Positions 28,595 to 37,159 of a stretch of 64,000 bases of DNA are shown in pieces. Numbering within the stretch: position 1 is the first letter of the stretch; every line of letters starts with the position of its first letter. The notes beneath the pieces are model-generated. The model was given only the letters and a program-made list of their open reading frames with translations, ran no database searches and was not told the origin of the DNA. Source of the stretch: AAA164-E04 sp014239995 (GTDB taxonomy: Bacteria > Verrucomicrobiota > Verrucomicrobiia > Limisphaerales > AAA164-E04). The position numbers and the translations under genes are program-made. The DNA is taken from NCBI GenBank assembly GCA_029247315.1, contig JAQWLM010000002.1, positions 1-64,000 of the forward strand, written 5' to 3'.

Positions 28595-28888
28595 ATGAAA
28601 GCAAAAGCCCTTGAACGAACCGGATGGATTCTCATACTCTGCGGACTGGTCGGAGCAGGAATCACCGCCGCCGATTTATTCGCCACTTATTCAGGAGAGA
28701 CCATCGATGCTTCACCCGTTCTCGCGGAGGCCATCAGCAGTAGGCTGGTTCCCGCCACCGTTGGTGCTCTGTTGGCAACGGTCGGGGTGATCTTGGTGCT
28801 GCTCAGCTGGTGGCGCGGAAGGCGGACGCAACATATGACTGGACTCCAGGGCGCGTCAAACTGGACACGCCGAACAAGGCGCGGCTGA
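28595..28888 (+). CDS. Small membrane protein, unknown
   Basis: This is a 97-aa protein with two predicted membrane helices (about residues 10-31, GWILILCGLVGAGITAADLF, and 50-71, VPATVGALLATVGVILVLLSW) joined by a short acidic loop, and a basic tail rich in Arg and Thr. No ribosome site stands out before the ATG. The helix-loop-helix layout argues for a real gene, but no family is recognised. It lies between the M16 peptidase gene and the end of the lipoprotein operon. Confidence 0.5.
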   Translation: MKAKALERTGWILILCGLVGAGITAADLFATYSGETIDASPVLAEAISSRLVPATVGALLATVGVILVLLSWWRGRRTQHMTGLQGASNWTRRTRRG

Positions 28889-29058
28889 GCAACCCGCTAC
28901 CGCTGGCTAGTAGAAATGACCCTCTTCACTCGAACCCTTAACACAGTTGCGACGCGGCGCTGACGCTAGCGGGTATCAGCGCTCAAACGTTTAACGGCAG
29001 CAAAGAACCTGGAAGATGATCCAAAGACCAGGGGTAATGCGTTGCCATAAAAGGATGC

Positions 29059-29499
29059 TTATCGCGCCTCACGAACACGAATCGTGTATTTGCGAGCCTT
29101 CGAATTCATGGAGCTGAATCGCACGCCCTCCTGTGCGTTTTCGGTCAGGATCAGGGTGTTCCATGGCGTTTCGTCACCATAGGGAAAACCGTCCTCGTTC
29201 TTGAAGACGCAGCTTATCTGCACCTGAACCCGCTTTTTATCCCTGCTGAGAACATTTGCAGTGACCTCAAGTCGTCCATCCTCCAGGACCCGTTCCTGAA
29301 GTCCGGCAACCGTCACGGATTGCGCCACACGCTTGTTCATCATGACAAAGGAAGTTTGGTTCTCCAAATCATAAGCATTCGGAATGTCAGCGGTGTAAGC
29401 TCCCCTGGACTGACATCCCAGGTTTACAAGGCAAAAGACAGCAGCAGTGGTCGATATAAGGAACCGTTTTATTTTCATGGGATTTCTTTTTATTCTCAT
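29059..29499 (-). CDS. YcfL-like (DUF1425) lipoprotein
   Basis: This is a 146-aa outer-envelope lipoprotein: a basic start, a hydrophobic segment and a lipobox ending in LGC at about residue 29. The mature part resembles the YcfL/DUF1425 family (COG5633), a small beta-sandwich protein, with RVQVQISCVFKNEDGFPYGDETPWNTLIL as the typical strand pair (given here only as a landmark). The start ATG overlaps the stop of the preceding TPR lipoprotein gene as ATGA; an ATG 21 bases later is also possible. In many Gram-negatives this family is encoded with LpoB and COG3014-type genes, as here. Its job in cell-wall control is not known in detail. Confidence 0.82.
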   Translation of the reverse strand: MRIKRNPMKIKRFLISTTAAVFCLVNLGCQSRGAYTADIPNAYDLENQTSFVMMNKRVAQSVTVAGLQERVLEDGRLEVTANVLSRDKKRVQVQISCVFKNEDGFPYGDETPWNTLILTENAQEGVRFSSMNSKARKYTIRVREAR

Positions 29500-30653
29500 T
29501 GGGTATCGCTTAAATAAACAACCGTGTCCTTTGAAGAAGAGTGCACCTCGATTGTTTCTCTCCGTGTCATGGCAGGAATAACGTCACCAGACACGTCCAA
29601 ATATTCAATGTCAAGGGTATGAACCCCAACTGGCAGACGCATGCTGCCAAAAGTCAGGAATTGAGGAAGATTGTCCCAAGAGCGGGTATCAGCCGCCGGC
29701 ATCGTGGCCGCAGAAATGATTTTGCTGACCAATCCAACGGCTGCAAGGCCAAGACCGATGTCCTGAGTATTCTTTCCATCGGACAGAATCAAACCACTGA
29801 TTAGCGCTGCATCCCCCACGGTGTCAGTGGCTGTTTTAAAGACAGCCTGTTTGGCAAGGATATGGTCCATCACACGACCTCCACGTGTTGTGGCCTGATA
29901 ACTGACATTATCATATGGGCCAAGGTGAAGACCTCCATGCTTGGTGGTAATCTTCATTTCAAACGCCCGGGAATCCCCTGGACGTATTCGAAGTTGTTCA
30001 GCGTATTCCCCTGTAGCAAACTTGCTGGGGCCGCGTCCATAATCAGCGAAAAAAAGAACGTTGTGCCCGGCTTGGTAGGCCGGAGGCACAGCGAGTCTGG
30101 CTGAATTGGTAGCCCGCAGGTAATTGGAATTGCCACTGGCATGAAGTGTATGTGATGCCAGACCGTCCAGATAATCCATAAGGACATAATCGTTGCTGTA
30201 TGCATCATCATGGGCCCCGCTGTCATGCATCTGGGCACTTCGAAAGCAAGCCCTCGCATTATCGATTTCTCCAGCCCTCCAATACAGGATGCCACGGTAA
30301 TAGAATGCCATGACTCGCTCATAAGGCTCTCCGATAAAGTACTTCCCGGCCTCTTCCCGAAAGATTCCCCTGGCCTTGCGCGCTTGAGGATCCTTGCCAT
30401 AGCGTGACTCGATGGACAGAAGAACCTCGTCGAACAGATTCTGGGCAAGGGCATACTTTTTCTTCATCATGGCCACACGAGCGGTGTTCATCTGCCACAA
30501 GACACGGTCATGAGACGGTGCGTGGTCCACGGCATGCAGTCCATCCGAAAGGGCGTCCCCGGTCCAGGCTGGCTGGTATCGTGTTGCAGGTGTCGCACAT
30601 CCCATCCAGAGCACCAGGGGCATGCATGCCAGCATGATAATTCGAAAAGACAT
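29496..30653 (-). CDS. COG3014-like lipoprotein with TPR-type helices
   Basis: This is a 385-aa lipoprotein with lipobox LWMGC (Cys19). Residues about 55-160 are helical and TPR-like (YALAQNLFDEVLLSIE, MAFYYRGILYWRAGEIDNARACFRSA). The second half is beta-rich, with a hydrophobic glycine-containing stretch near residues 290-315 (DAALISGLILSDGKN, IGLGLAAVGLVSK). This matches COG3014, a family encoded between LpoB (COG3417) and YcfL (COG5633) in many proteobacteria. It is the middle gene of that operon here: 32 bases after lpoB and overlapping the YcfL-like gene. The molecular function is unknown; a role with LpoB in peptidoglycan assembly is inferred from context. Confidence 0.82.
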   Translation of the reverse strand: MSFRIIMLACMPLVLWMGCATPATRYQPAWTGDALSDGLHAVDHAPSHDRVLWQMNTARVAMMKKKYALAQNLFDEVLLSIESRYGKDPQARKARGIFREEAGKYFIGEPYERVMAFYYRGILYWRAGEIDNARACFRSAQMHDSGAHDDAYSNDYVLMDYLDGLASHTLHASGNSNYLRATNSARLAVPPAYQAGHNVLFFADYGRGPSKFATGEYAEQLRIRPGDSRAFEMKITTKHGGLHLGPYDNVSYQATTRGGRVMDHILAKQAVFKTATDTVGDAALISGLILSDGKNTQDIGLGLAAVGLVSKIISAATMPAADTRSWDNLPQFLTFGSMRLPVGVHTLDIEYLDVSGDVIPAMTRRETIEVHSSSKDTVVYLSDTQ

Positions 30654-30685
30654 GCTACGAAAACCAGATCACCCTACATGAATGA

Positions 30686-31321
30686 CTATCGGTAGGAAGC
30701 GTCTTCCAGTCCCTGCTTCTTGATCTCAGAAAAATCTTCCCACAGGATTTCAGAAGAGCGGGCATCAATAAGCTGGAAGGAATAAAGGACATAATCACTG
30801 GTACCTGCCGAGGTGCGGGTGGTCTGGCCATCAAGCTTTCCAGTCAGAAAGAAGTCGGCTCCCTTAAACTCCTGTAAAATAGGATCACTGGAGCTGGTGT
30901 AATCACCACTACGCTTCATATCGCGCTCCTCGCGCAGGGTCTCCATGCGCTCCCGCGCGAGAAAACGCATTTTTCCTTGAGTACGAGCGTTGAGAAGAAC
31001 ACGCAGTCTGGTGATAAAAATGTCCTGTTGCACAGGAAACCGGGTATTATTAATCACTGGAGCCAAGGCGATTCGGGGCATCCCCTGAAATTGATTAATC
31101 TCGGTAACATTAACCAGGCTCCGAGCCATTTTGTCAGTGACGGATACAAGATCCTGAGACTCGATTCCCGTACCGGTGACAAATCCACGCTCATCAGCCT
31201 GCATTTCCGTGACAGGAACCCCGGACGGATTCCTGACACCACTTGCACAGCCGGTCATCAGGGCAATGCAGAAAAAACAACCTGCAAGTTTATGGGTATT
31301 TGGATGCATGAAGGTCTTCAT
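30686..31321 (-). CDS. lpoB: LpoB-like penicillin-binding protein activator lipoprotein
   Basis: This is a 211-aa lipoprotein with lipobox LMTGC (Cys25). It matches the LpoB family (COG3417): VTGTGIESQDLVSVTDKMA, then IALAPVINNTRFPVQQDIF, RFLARERME and GADFFLTGKLDG in order. LpoB reaches from the outer membrane to activate the class A synthase PBP1B in Escherichia coli; whether the partner is the same here is not shown. The first ATG and one 15 bases later (MHPNTHKL) both give a usable signal peptide. It is the first gene of the three-lipoprotein operon. Confidence 0.88.
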   Translation of the reverse strand: MKTFMHPNTHKLAGCFFCIALMTGCASGVRNPSGVPVTEMQADERGFVTGTGIESQDLVSVTDKMARSLVNVTEINQFQGMPRIALAPVINNTRFPVQQDIFITRLRVLLNARTQGKMRFLARERMETLREERDMKRSGDYTSSSDPILQEFKGADFFLTGKLDGQTTRTSAGTSDYVLYSFQLIDARSSEILWEDFSEIKKQGLEDASYR

Positions 31322-31702
31322 AGTTCATTGGTATTTAGCATGAGGACAATTCTCCTGACAAGCGTCATCCACTCGAGCTCCATTTAAGTTTCAGAACGCT
31401 TGAGTAACACTGAAATCTCGGAGCGAACACTCGAGTGGACATGACACCATGCTTAGCGCATCTTTTCCTCTCAAGGGGACATCGTTTTTTAATAAAGTAT
31501 CATCGATTCAAAGCCGTAAAACCCTTCAAAGGCTTGTAAATGATGCAATTCGGAGAAAAAAGAACATGGCCTCTGACGAAAACAGCCAGACAGGATCAGT
31601 CACTCTGGCAGGGTTACATTCACACTCAAAAAGAGTTTCTCATGGGGTTTTATACCATTTTTTAGCTGGGAAAACCTTTATTGATCGGCTATGCCCAGAG
31701 CC
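31322..31702. other. Intergenic stretch between lpoB and hisF
   Basis: The stretch holds the divergent control regions of lpoB and hisF. A 90-codon frame (31449-31721) crosses into the hisF start and has no protein-like features. No RNA gene or repeat was recognised. Confidence 0.55.
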
Positions 31703-32491
31703 ATGTTGGCTCGACGCGTAATTCCATGCCTGGATGTGCATGAGGGAAAGGTGACCCGAGGTGTCCAATTTGGAAGGGCCGAAGCAGGGGAATTGAAAAA
31801 CGTGGGTGATCCCGTGGAGTTGGCATTGAGATACAATGATCAAGGTGCCGATGAGATGGTCTTCTTTGACATCACCGCGAGCGCACATGCCCGCACCTCC
31901 ATGGTAGACGTGATCCAACGGGCAGCAGAATGCTGTTTCATGCCCCTGACCGTTGGCGGAGGGATTCGCAGCATTGAGGACATGTCCTTAATGCTCAAGG
32001 CGGGAGCAGACAAGGTAAGCATCAATTCTGCCGCTATATCCAACCCAGATTTGATCCATCATGGAGCCCAGAAATTTGGCAGCCAATGTATGGTTATTTC
32101 CATTGATGCCAAACAGGTTACCAAAGGATCCTGGAACGTTTTTTCCCATGGCGGTCGAAAAAGCACCGGGATGGATGCCGTTGAATGGGCTTGCAGGGCG
32201 GTAGAACTTGGAGCAGGTGAAATCGTGCTCAACAGCATTGATGCGGATGGGACAAAGGCGGGGTATGACCTGGAAATCACGCGTCGTATCAGCGAATCCA
32301 CCTCAGTTCCTGTGGTGGCAAGTGGTGGCGCTGGCAAGCTGGAGCACATGGCAGATGTGCTGGAGACAGGCAAGGCAGACGCGGTATTGGCAGCAAGTAT
32401 TTTTCACTTTGGCGAATATACCGTTGGCGAAGTGAAGGAGTTTCTTGATTCCAGGGGGGTTCCCATGCGCTTGAAACCCTCTGGGGCATGA
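31703..32491 (+). CDS. hisF: Imidazole glycerol phosphate synthase subunit HisF
   Basis: HisF is the cyclase half of IGP synthase; with HisH it turns PRFAR and ammonia into IGP and AICAR in histidine synthesis. It is a TIM barrel of the usual length (about 262 aa). The family start MLARRVIPCLDVHEGKVTRG contains the catalytic Asp11, and the second catalytic Asp lies in VISIDAKQV. Phosphate-binding blocks PLTVGGGIRS and VVASGGAGKLEH are present. An ATG four codons earlier exists, but MLARR aligns with other HisF starts. No other his gene is adjacent in this window, so the pathway genes are dispersed. Confidence 0.95.
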   Translation: MLARRVIPCLDVHEGKVTRGVQFGRAEAGELKNVGDPVELALRYNDQGADEMVFFDITASAHARTSMVDVIQRAAECCFMPLTVGGGIRSIEDMSLMLKAGADKVSINSAAISNPDLIHHGAQKFGSQCMVISIDAKQVTKGSWNVFSHGGRKSTGMDAVEWACRAVELGAGEIVLNSIDADGTKAGYDLEITRRISESTSVPVVASGGAGKLEHMADVLETGKADAVLAASIFHFGEYTVGEVKEFLDSRGVPMRLKPSGA

Positions 32492-32509
32492 CCCCCCGGC
32501 ATGGGTGGT

Positions 32510-33373
32510 TTACGGTTTCAATCCAAGTTGCGCCCTTATAAAAGCAGGGCGATCGGTGGTCACGCCATGGACTCCCGCCCTCAGAAGGCGTCTCGCAGCC
32601 TCTGGATCATTGACAGTGTATACGTATACTTCCAGTCCCTTGGCAGATGCAGCACGAACAAAGTCCTTGTCCACTGGCCCACCGTGGAAAACATCCAGAC
32701 CATCAACCCCGGCCTCCAAAGCTCGTTTTATGAGAGCATCGGGCGAAGGATTCCATGTGCCTGTCACTGGATTTTTCTTGAACCCGGATAGCCAGAAGCA
32801 ATCACAATCTGGAAATCGCTGCTTTGCAAGGCGTATGGTCTGCCAGTCAAAGGCAATGAAAACGGTTTGCCATGATGAGAGGCCAGATTCGGTGACAACC
32901 TTCTCCAGATAGGGTATGACTGAGGAGGCACATTTGATTTCAATAAAAATTCTCTTCTGATCAGGAACGCTGGCCAGTACTTCCTTAAGGAGAGGAATGC
33001 GCGTTCCTCGGAAAACCGCGCTTTTCCATTCACCTACATCAAGTTTGCGGAGCTGATCGTAGTCCACGGCGGACACTTCAAGGTTCTGATGAGCCGTTTT
33101 CTTTGTAGTTTTATCGTGAATGACAACGATTTGATTATCCTTGGAAAGATGAATGTCCACCTCCGAGGCATCTGCACCCTGCTTCCAAGCCAACAGGACT
33201 GAGGGCAAAGTATTTTCCGGAGCGTCGTGAGAGGCTCCACGGTGCGCTACGATTTGCGGATTCGCAGCGTGTAGAAACAGTAAAGGGTTTGCACAAATCA
33301 GAAGAACTATCCATAGTGTGAACGCCGATCGGGAAGCCACTGCTTGTTTCGCCGAGATATCTTGGACTTGCAT
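32510..33373 (-). CDS. Exported glycerophosphodiester phosphodiesterase
   Basis: This is a GDPD-family enzyme that splits deacylated phospholipids into an alcohol and glycerol 3-phosphate. The signature AHRGASHDAPENTLPS contains the catalytic His-Arg and the metal-binding Glu; EVDIHLSKDN and VVIHD follow. The C terminus VYTVNDPEAARRLLRAGVHGVTTDRP is typical. From the ATG at 33373 the protein has a signal peptide (LWIVLLICANPLLFLHAA), so it is probably periplasmic. The frame extends upstream to 33499 but would put 42 extra residues before the signal sequence. It converges with hisF (18 bases apart). Confidence 0.9.
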   Translation of the reverse strand: MQVQDISAKQAVASRSAFTLWIVLLICANPLLFLHAANPQIVAHRGASHDAPENTLPSVLLAWKQGADASEVDIHLSKDNQIVVIHDKTTKKTAHQNLEVSAVDYDQLRKLDVGEWKSAVFRGTRIPLLKEVLASVPDQKRIFIEIKCASSVIPYLEKVVTESGLSSWQTVFIAFDWQTIRLAKQRFPDCDCFWLSGFKKNPVTGTWNPSPDALIKRALEAGVDGLDVFHGGPVDKDFVRAASAKGLEVYVYTVNDPEAARRLLRAGVHGVTTDRPAFIRAQLGLKP

Positions 33374-33460
33374 TACCCTGGTTGAGGTCTTTAACGGGAA
33401 AGGCAAATACCAAGGGGATGCAAACGCACCTTGGCATACAGGGTTGTTTGCGACTTCTTT

Positions 33461-33489
33461 TTGATAGAAGAGGTGTCTTATGTTAGAGT
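33461..33489 (+). promoter_or_regulatory. Possible promoter of the tol-tat cluster
   Basis: TTGATA and TAGAGT are separated by 17 bases, 35 bases before the tolQ start. The match to the sigma-70 pattern is moderate. Confidence 0.35.
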
Positions 33490-33523
33490 TCACAGTCAAT
33501 CCTATTGTTTCTCCTATCTTGAG

Positions 33524-34237
33524 ATGACTTTTATTTTATCAGCGGTCAACCAGGTCGAATTCCTGTTTGTATGGAGCCAAGCCCGCCCTGAAGGCAAGGC
33601 CATCATCATCGTGCTGATCCTTTTTTCCATCTTTGCATGGTCCGTGATGGCTTCCAAATCGATACAAATCCGCAGAGCGAAGAAGTTGAATCTTGTTTTT
33701 GACCAGGAATTCAGGCAACAAGAAAAACTAACGGATATTTTCAATCGGGATATCAAGGTGGAAGGATGCCCCCTTTACGCTGTCTACGTCACGGGTAACC
33801 AGGAGCTGTTGGATTGCCAGCGTCGCCACGAGGAAAAAGGGAGCACGGATGGCATGATTTCCTTAAAATCCATGGGGCATGTCAAACGAGGGCTTGAACG
33901 CGCGGTTGCGCAGGAGTCACTACGTCTGGAATCAGGCCTGATCCTGCTCGCGATCGCCGTAAGCGGTGCACCTTTTCTAGGCCTGCTCGGCACGGTTTGG
34001 GGAGTCATGAGCGCCTTTGCACAAGTGGCAAGTCAGCAGAACGCACAATTGACCACCATCGCGCCTGGTGTGGCCGGAGCATTGGTAACCACCGTGGCCG
34101 GCCTGCTGGTTGCCATTCCTTCCATGTTTGGCTATAACTGGCTGGTGCATAACATCAGGGTCTTGAGCGTTGAAATGGATAATTTTGCGCAGGAATTGGC
34201 CTCAAAAGTGGAGACGGATTTCGTTCCTGATGAGTGA
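33524..34237 (+). CDS. tolQ: TolQ/ExbB/MotA-family proton channel protein
   Basis: TolQ-type proteins form the inner-membrane proton channel that drives Tol-Pal or TonB. From the ATG at 33524 (MTFILSAVNQVEF) the first helix lies at about residues 24-42 (IIIVLILFSIFAWSVMAS), then a cytoplasmic domain, and two C-terminal helices with the family signature GAPFLGLLGTVWGVMSAF and GALVTTVAGLLVAIPSMF. The reading frame extends 31 codons upstream without support. With tolR, tolB and pal downstream it is called tolQ, although it may also serve the adjacent TonB-type protein. The next gene starts inside its last codons (8-base overlap). Confidence 0.9.
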   Translation: MTFILSAVNQVEFLFVWSQARPEGKAIIIVLILFSIFAWSVMASKSIQIRRAKKLNLVFDQEFRQQEKLTDIFNRDIKVEGCPLYAVYVTGNQELLDCQRRHEEKGSTDGMISLKSMGHVKRGLERAVAQESLRLESGLILLAIAVSGAPFLGLLGTVWGVMSAFAQVASQQNAQLTTIAPGVAGALVTTVAGLLVAIPSMFGYNWLVHNIRVLSVEMDNFAQELASKVETDFVPDE

Positions 34238-34642
34238 ACAAACCCCAGACCATGAATCCGTTTTGCCGACACCCAAAGACGCAAATCAAAATTATTTCAG
34301 ATCGATGCTAAAGTCTTCTGCAAAGCTTACCGATAGTGTTACGTGGGGTTCGGCTCATCAAGCAAGCGGACATCAGTTGCATGTAAGAAATGCAAGGCAA
34401 GCAACAACCCCGGCCAAAACAGGTGTAGATCGTGCGGAGCGCACCTCTACTTGGTTTGCCGAGATTGTCGCCAGAAGTATGTACGTACCCTCAAAACCTG
34501 CCCTGCTTGCAATCCCAAAAAGGCCCCAAAGAAGGGGAACCAAACTCCTCTATCCGCTTGGCTTAGTAGGTTACAAAGCCGTTCCGATAAACTCCTGCTC
34601 CTCTCTGTGGTATTGGCAATGTTGGCAATCCTTCTCGGCTGA
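34230..34642 (+). pseudogene. Zinc-ribbon membrane protein between tolQ and tolR, with a frameshift
   Basis: The ATG at 34230 overlaps the tolQ stop, so translation is probably coupled. The first 39 codons end in DSVTW; there the frame must shift to continue. If one G is added to the GGGG at 34345-34348, the text runs on as WGFGSSSKRTSVACKKCKAS, giving a protein of about 137 residues. This has two zinc-ribbon units (CKKC/CRSC and CRDC/CPAC) and a single C-terminal helix (LLLLSVVLAMLAILLG). Without the G the first frame stays open to 34664 but loses all cysteines. The second frame alone could start at GTG 34343 but has no ribosome site. It is either a real frameshift mutation or a missing base in the assembly. 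The family is not a classical Tol component. Confidence 0.7.
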
Positions 34643-34675
34643 ACTTGATTACACCGAAGGCTGAGGGCACCGATT

Positions 34676-35089
34676 ATGCGACGCTTCAGCCAGAAAACAG
34701 CGCTCGTCACGCTCAGCGACATCAACATCACTCCATTGCTTGACCTTGCCTTCGTGCTTCTGATCATTTTCATGATCACAACCCCGTTAATGGAGCAAGG
34801 ATTGCGACTGGAATTGCCTCAAAGTCGTGTGACAGATAACGCCCCCGAAAAACGCGACCTGAAAATGATCGAAGTGGATCCAAGCGGAGCTTACTTCTTG
34901 GACAATAACCCAGTGGACCTGCAAGATGTCCAGAAGGCATTAGCAGTTTCCTTTGCCGAAAACCCAAACTTGGTTCTTGTCATTCGAGGAGACCTGGAGG
35001 CAACTTGGGGGCATATTTATGCGGTACTGGACAAGGCAAAGCAGTTGGGTATGCAAAACATTTATTTCCGACACGAGATGACCGATTGA
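34676..35089 (+). CDS. tolR: TolR/ExbD-family protein
   Basis: This is a 137-aa inner-membrane protein with one helix (about residues 19-38, PLLDLAFVLLIIFMITTPL) that contains the essential membrane Asp (ITPLLDLAFVLL), followed by a periplasmic domain (VVIRG-type strand LVLVIRGDLEATWGHIYAVLD). It works with the TolQ-type protein to convert the proton gradient into motion. It follows the zinc-ribbon gene by 33 bases and is followed 2 bases later by the TonB-type gene. Confidence 0.9.
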   Translation: MRRFSQKTALVTLSDINITPLLDLAFVLLIIFMITTPLMEQGLRLELPQSRVTDNAPEKRDLKMIEVDPSGAYFLDNNPVDLQDVQKALAVSFAENPNLVLVIRGDLEATWGHIYAVLDKAKQLGMQNIYFRHEMTD

Positions 35090-35091
35090 AC

Positions 35092-35865
35092 ATGGATCCG
35101 CTTCAAAAAAAATGCTTTTTCACCTCCATCGGGCTTCACGGACTGCTGTTAGCAGTTTTGCTCCTTGGAGTGGGTTTTGTGACGAAAAAACCGGAAAAAC
35201 TGGTGCTCACCCCTTTCCAGATGATGCCATCATCTGTGTTGGAATCACTCTTGGACCAACCGTCAGAAGCAGCGATTCGATCTGAGCCAAAGCCCGAGCC
35301 AAAGCCCGAGCCAAAGCCCGAGCCAAAGCCTGAGCCAAAGCCTGAGCCAAAGCCAAAGCCCACCATTTCGAAAAAAGTGGCCCCAAAGAAACCCAAGCCC
35401 AAAAAAGTAACCATCCCCATTAGCAGAGATATCAAGACAAACAGGGCCCAGCGAGAGAAAGCAACCAGGCAATCCGAAACCCTCTCCACCCCCCCTCAAC
35501 ATCAGGGAATCCGCTTTGATGCCAAAAAAATCGCAAAAGTGGGCCAGGGTAGCACCATTAAAGGTATCAAAAACGTCATGGGAAGCATATTGGGGCGCTA
35601 CGCTCATCTCGTGCAAACCACCTACGACCATCGTTGGATTCAGCCAACTGGGCTGTCCAATCGTAGTGTCACTGTCAAAATACGCGTCGTGATAAGCAAG
35701 GACGGATCGATTCATTCAACAACCATCCTGAGTTCCTCGGGAATCCCTGCTATGGACCGCTCCATTACACAGGTCATTGAACGAGTGAAGCGTATTCCAG
35801 AGCCTCCACCTCGCGACACTTCCCTGACACAGCGGACTTTTGTATTGAATTTCAACCTGAAGTGA
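35092..35865 (+). CDS. TonB/TolA-like energy transducer
   Basis: This is a 257-aa protein with a cytoplasmic start, one membrane helix (about residues 10-30, SIGLHGLLLAVLLLGVGF), a Pro-Glu-Pro-Lys linker encoded by a tandem 12-base repeat, and a C-terminal TonB-type domain (VKIRVVISKDGSIHSTTILSSSG, RVKRIPEPP). The start ATG is 2 bases after tolR. In the tol gene order this position is held by TolA, so it may act as TolA; the C-terminal fold looks like TonB_C. It spans the periplasm to reach outer-membrane partners. Confidence 0.88.
   Translation: MDPLQKKCFFTSIGLHGLLLAVLLLGVGFVTKKPEKLVLTPFQMMPSSVLESLLDQPSEAAIRSEPKPEPKPEPKPEPKPEPKPEPKPKPTISKKVAPKKPKPKKVTIPISRDIKTNRAQREKATRQSETLSTPPQHQGIRFDAKKIAKVGQGSTIKGIKNVMGSILGRYAHLVQTTYDHRWIQPTGLSNRSVTVKIRVVISKDGSIHSTTILSSSGIPAMDRSITQVIERVKRIPEPPPRDTSLTQRTFVLNFNLK
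35283..35354 (+). repeat. 12-base tandem repeat coding for the EPKP linker
   Basis: About six copies of GAGCCAAAGCCC/T in a row encode (EPKP)n of the TonB-type protein. Such repeats change copy number easily, which would alter the reach of the linker. Confidence 0.9.
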
Positions 35866-35881
35866 AACTCAGTTCTTTCCG

Positions 35882-37123
35882 ATGCCCAAGAAACCAAATA
35901 TGACGCTGAAAAGACAATCTTTACCATGTCCTGACCTTGCAAGAAACCAGAGCTGGCCGTTTGCGATGCGAACTTTAGCGGGTTTCTTGTGGGTTTTGAG
36001 CACATTGCCTGCAATGCTTGCACAGCAGGAACTGGACATCACCAGGTATCAGAGCGGAGAAAGCGTACCTATCAGCTTGAGCGGCTTTAACAGCAGTTCG
36101 ATGGCCGTCCTTCGATTTGATCTTGGAATCCAGGGATTTGAAGTCGTCTCAAGGGAGGAAGCCGAATTTGAACTGATGGGTTCGAATGAAAACAATCAAC
36201 TGACTGGACGCCTCAAGGATGCGAAAGGGAACAGGACCCTGTTCTACCGGGCATATCCTGAGGGAAAACCCCGCCGCCGTATCCATGCCCTGGCAGATGA
36301 TGTCGTAGAGACGATTCTGGGCCACCCGGGAATCGCACGGACCATGATTGCATTCCGCGGAAAATCAGAGGGTTTTTGGGAGATCTACGTATCCGATTTC
36401 GACGGTTACGATGCGAGACGCGTGACCCATGATGCCTCGCATGTCGCCGCTCCCGCCTGGCTACCGGGCAAACTCGCGATTTACTACACCTCCTACAAGG
36501 TGGGGAGTCCCAACATCATCTCGCACGACCTTCGATCCGGCAGGCGACAAAGGGTCACCCGTAACTCTGGACTCAACACGAGCGCAGCATTATCGCCCAA
36601 TGGCGAGCGCATCGCGATGATCCTGAGTAAGGCAGGTAGTCCAGACCTCTATGTGGCAAACCACGATGGTTCAGGAGAAATGCGACTCACTACAACTCGC
36701 GAGGAGGAAGCCTGTCCAACTTGGTCAAGCGATGGAAAGTCCATCTGTTTCACGTCATCTGTCCAGGGCGGAGTACGCCTCTTTATCATCGCTGCACGTG
36801 GTGGCAACATTCGAAGACTCCAGACCGGATCTGTAAGGGGTATGGTCACCGAACCTGACTGGTCACCCGATGGTAAATGGATTGCTTTCACCTCGATGAC
36901 AGGCGGCAAAGGGCGTATCTGTGTGGTCGAATCCACTGGTGGCGAAGCAACGATACTGACCACGGGGGAGGACCCTTGCTGGGCACCAAATTCAAGGAAC
37001 CTGGTCTTCATGCGCGAGAAAAACGGCCGGAAAACATTGTCTTTGCTTGACGTTCCAACCAAACAGGTCAAGGATATCCGTCAAACTATCAGTGAGCAAT
37101 CCCAACCCAGCTGGGCGCACTGA
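35882..37123 (+). CDS. tolB: Tol-Pal system propeller protein TolB
   Basis: TolB is the periplasmic propeller that links Pal to the inner-membrane Tol proteins. The protein has an N-terminal extension, then a signal peptide (about residues 29-47, MRTLAGFLWVLSTLPAMLA). It has an N-terminal domain and five or six WD-like DPP-IV/TolB blades with repeated motifs such as SPNGERIAMI, PTWSSDGKSICFTS, EPDWSPDGKWIAFTS and DPCWAPNSRNLVF. The first ATG at 35882 lies 17 bases after the TonB-type gene; the ATG at 35966 (MRTLAG) would place the signal peptide at the very start and is a good alternative. Confidence 0.92.
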   Translation: MPKKPNMTLKRQSLPCPDLARNQSWPFAMRTLAGFLWVLSTLPAMLAQQELDITRYQSGESVPISLSGFNSSSMAVLRFDLGIQGFEVVSREEAEFELMGSNENNQLTGRLKDAKGNRTLFYRAYPEGKPRRRIHALADDVVETILGHPGIARTMIAFRGKSEGFWEIYVSDFDGYDARRVTHDASHVAAPAWLPGKLAIYYTSYKVGSPNIISHDLRSGRRQRVTRNSGLNTSAALSPNGERIAMILSKAGSPDLYVANHDGSGEMRLTTTREEEACPTWSSDGKSICFTSSVQGGVRLFIIAARGGNIRRLQTGSVRGMVTEPDWSPDGKWIAFTSMTGGKGRICVVESTGGEATILTTGEDPCWAPNSRNLVFMREKNGRKTLSLLDVPTKQVKDIRQTISEQSQPSWAH

Positions 37124-37159
37124 GGTGTGACTGTTAACCCTTTAAAATACCGATACCTT

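Noticed and set aside
31449..31721. 90-codon frame upstream of hisF
   Set aside because: It runs into the hisF start in another frame and has no family-like sequence or membrane or signal features.
34337..34385. Programmed -1 frameshifting in the zinc-ribbon gene
   Set aside because: No slippery heptamer of the X-XXY-YYZ type lies in the window where the shift must occur; a one-base loss in a G run is simpler.
34230..34664. Reading the first frame of the zinc-ribbon locus to its end as a 144-aa protein
   Set aside because: After codon 39 this frame loses the cysteine pattern and the membrane helix, which both lie in the other frame.
35283..35354. Direct repeats considered as CRISPR-like
   Set aside because: The units are 12 bases with no spacers and encode the EPKP linker of the TonB-type protein in frame.
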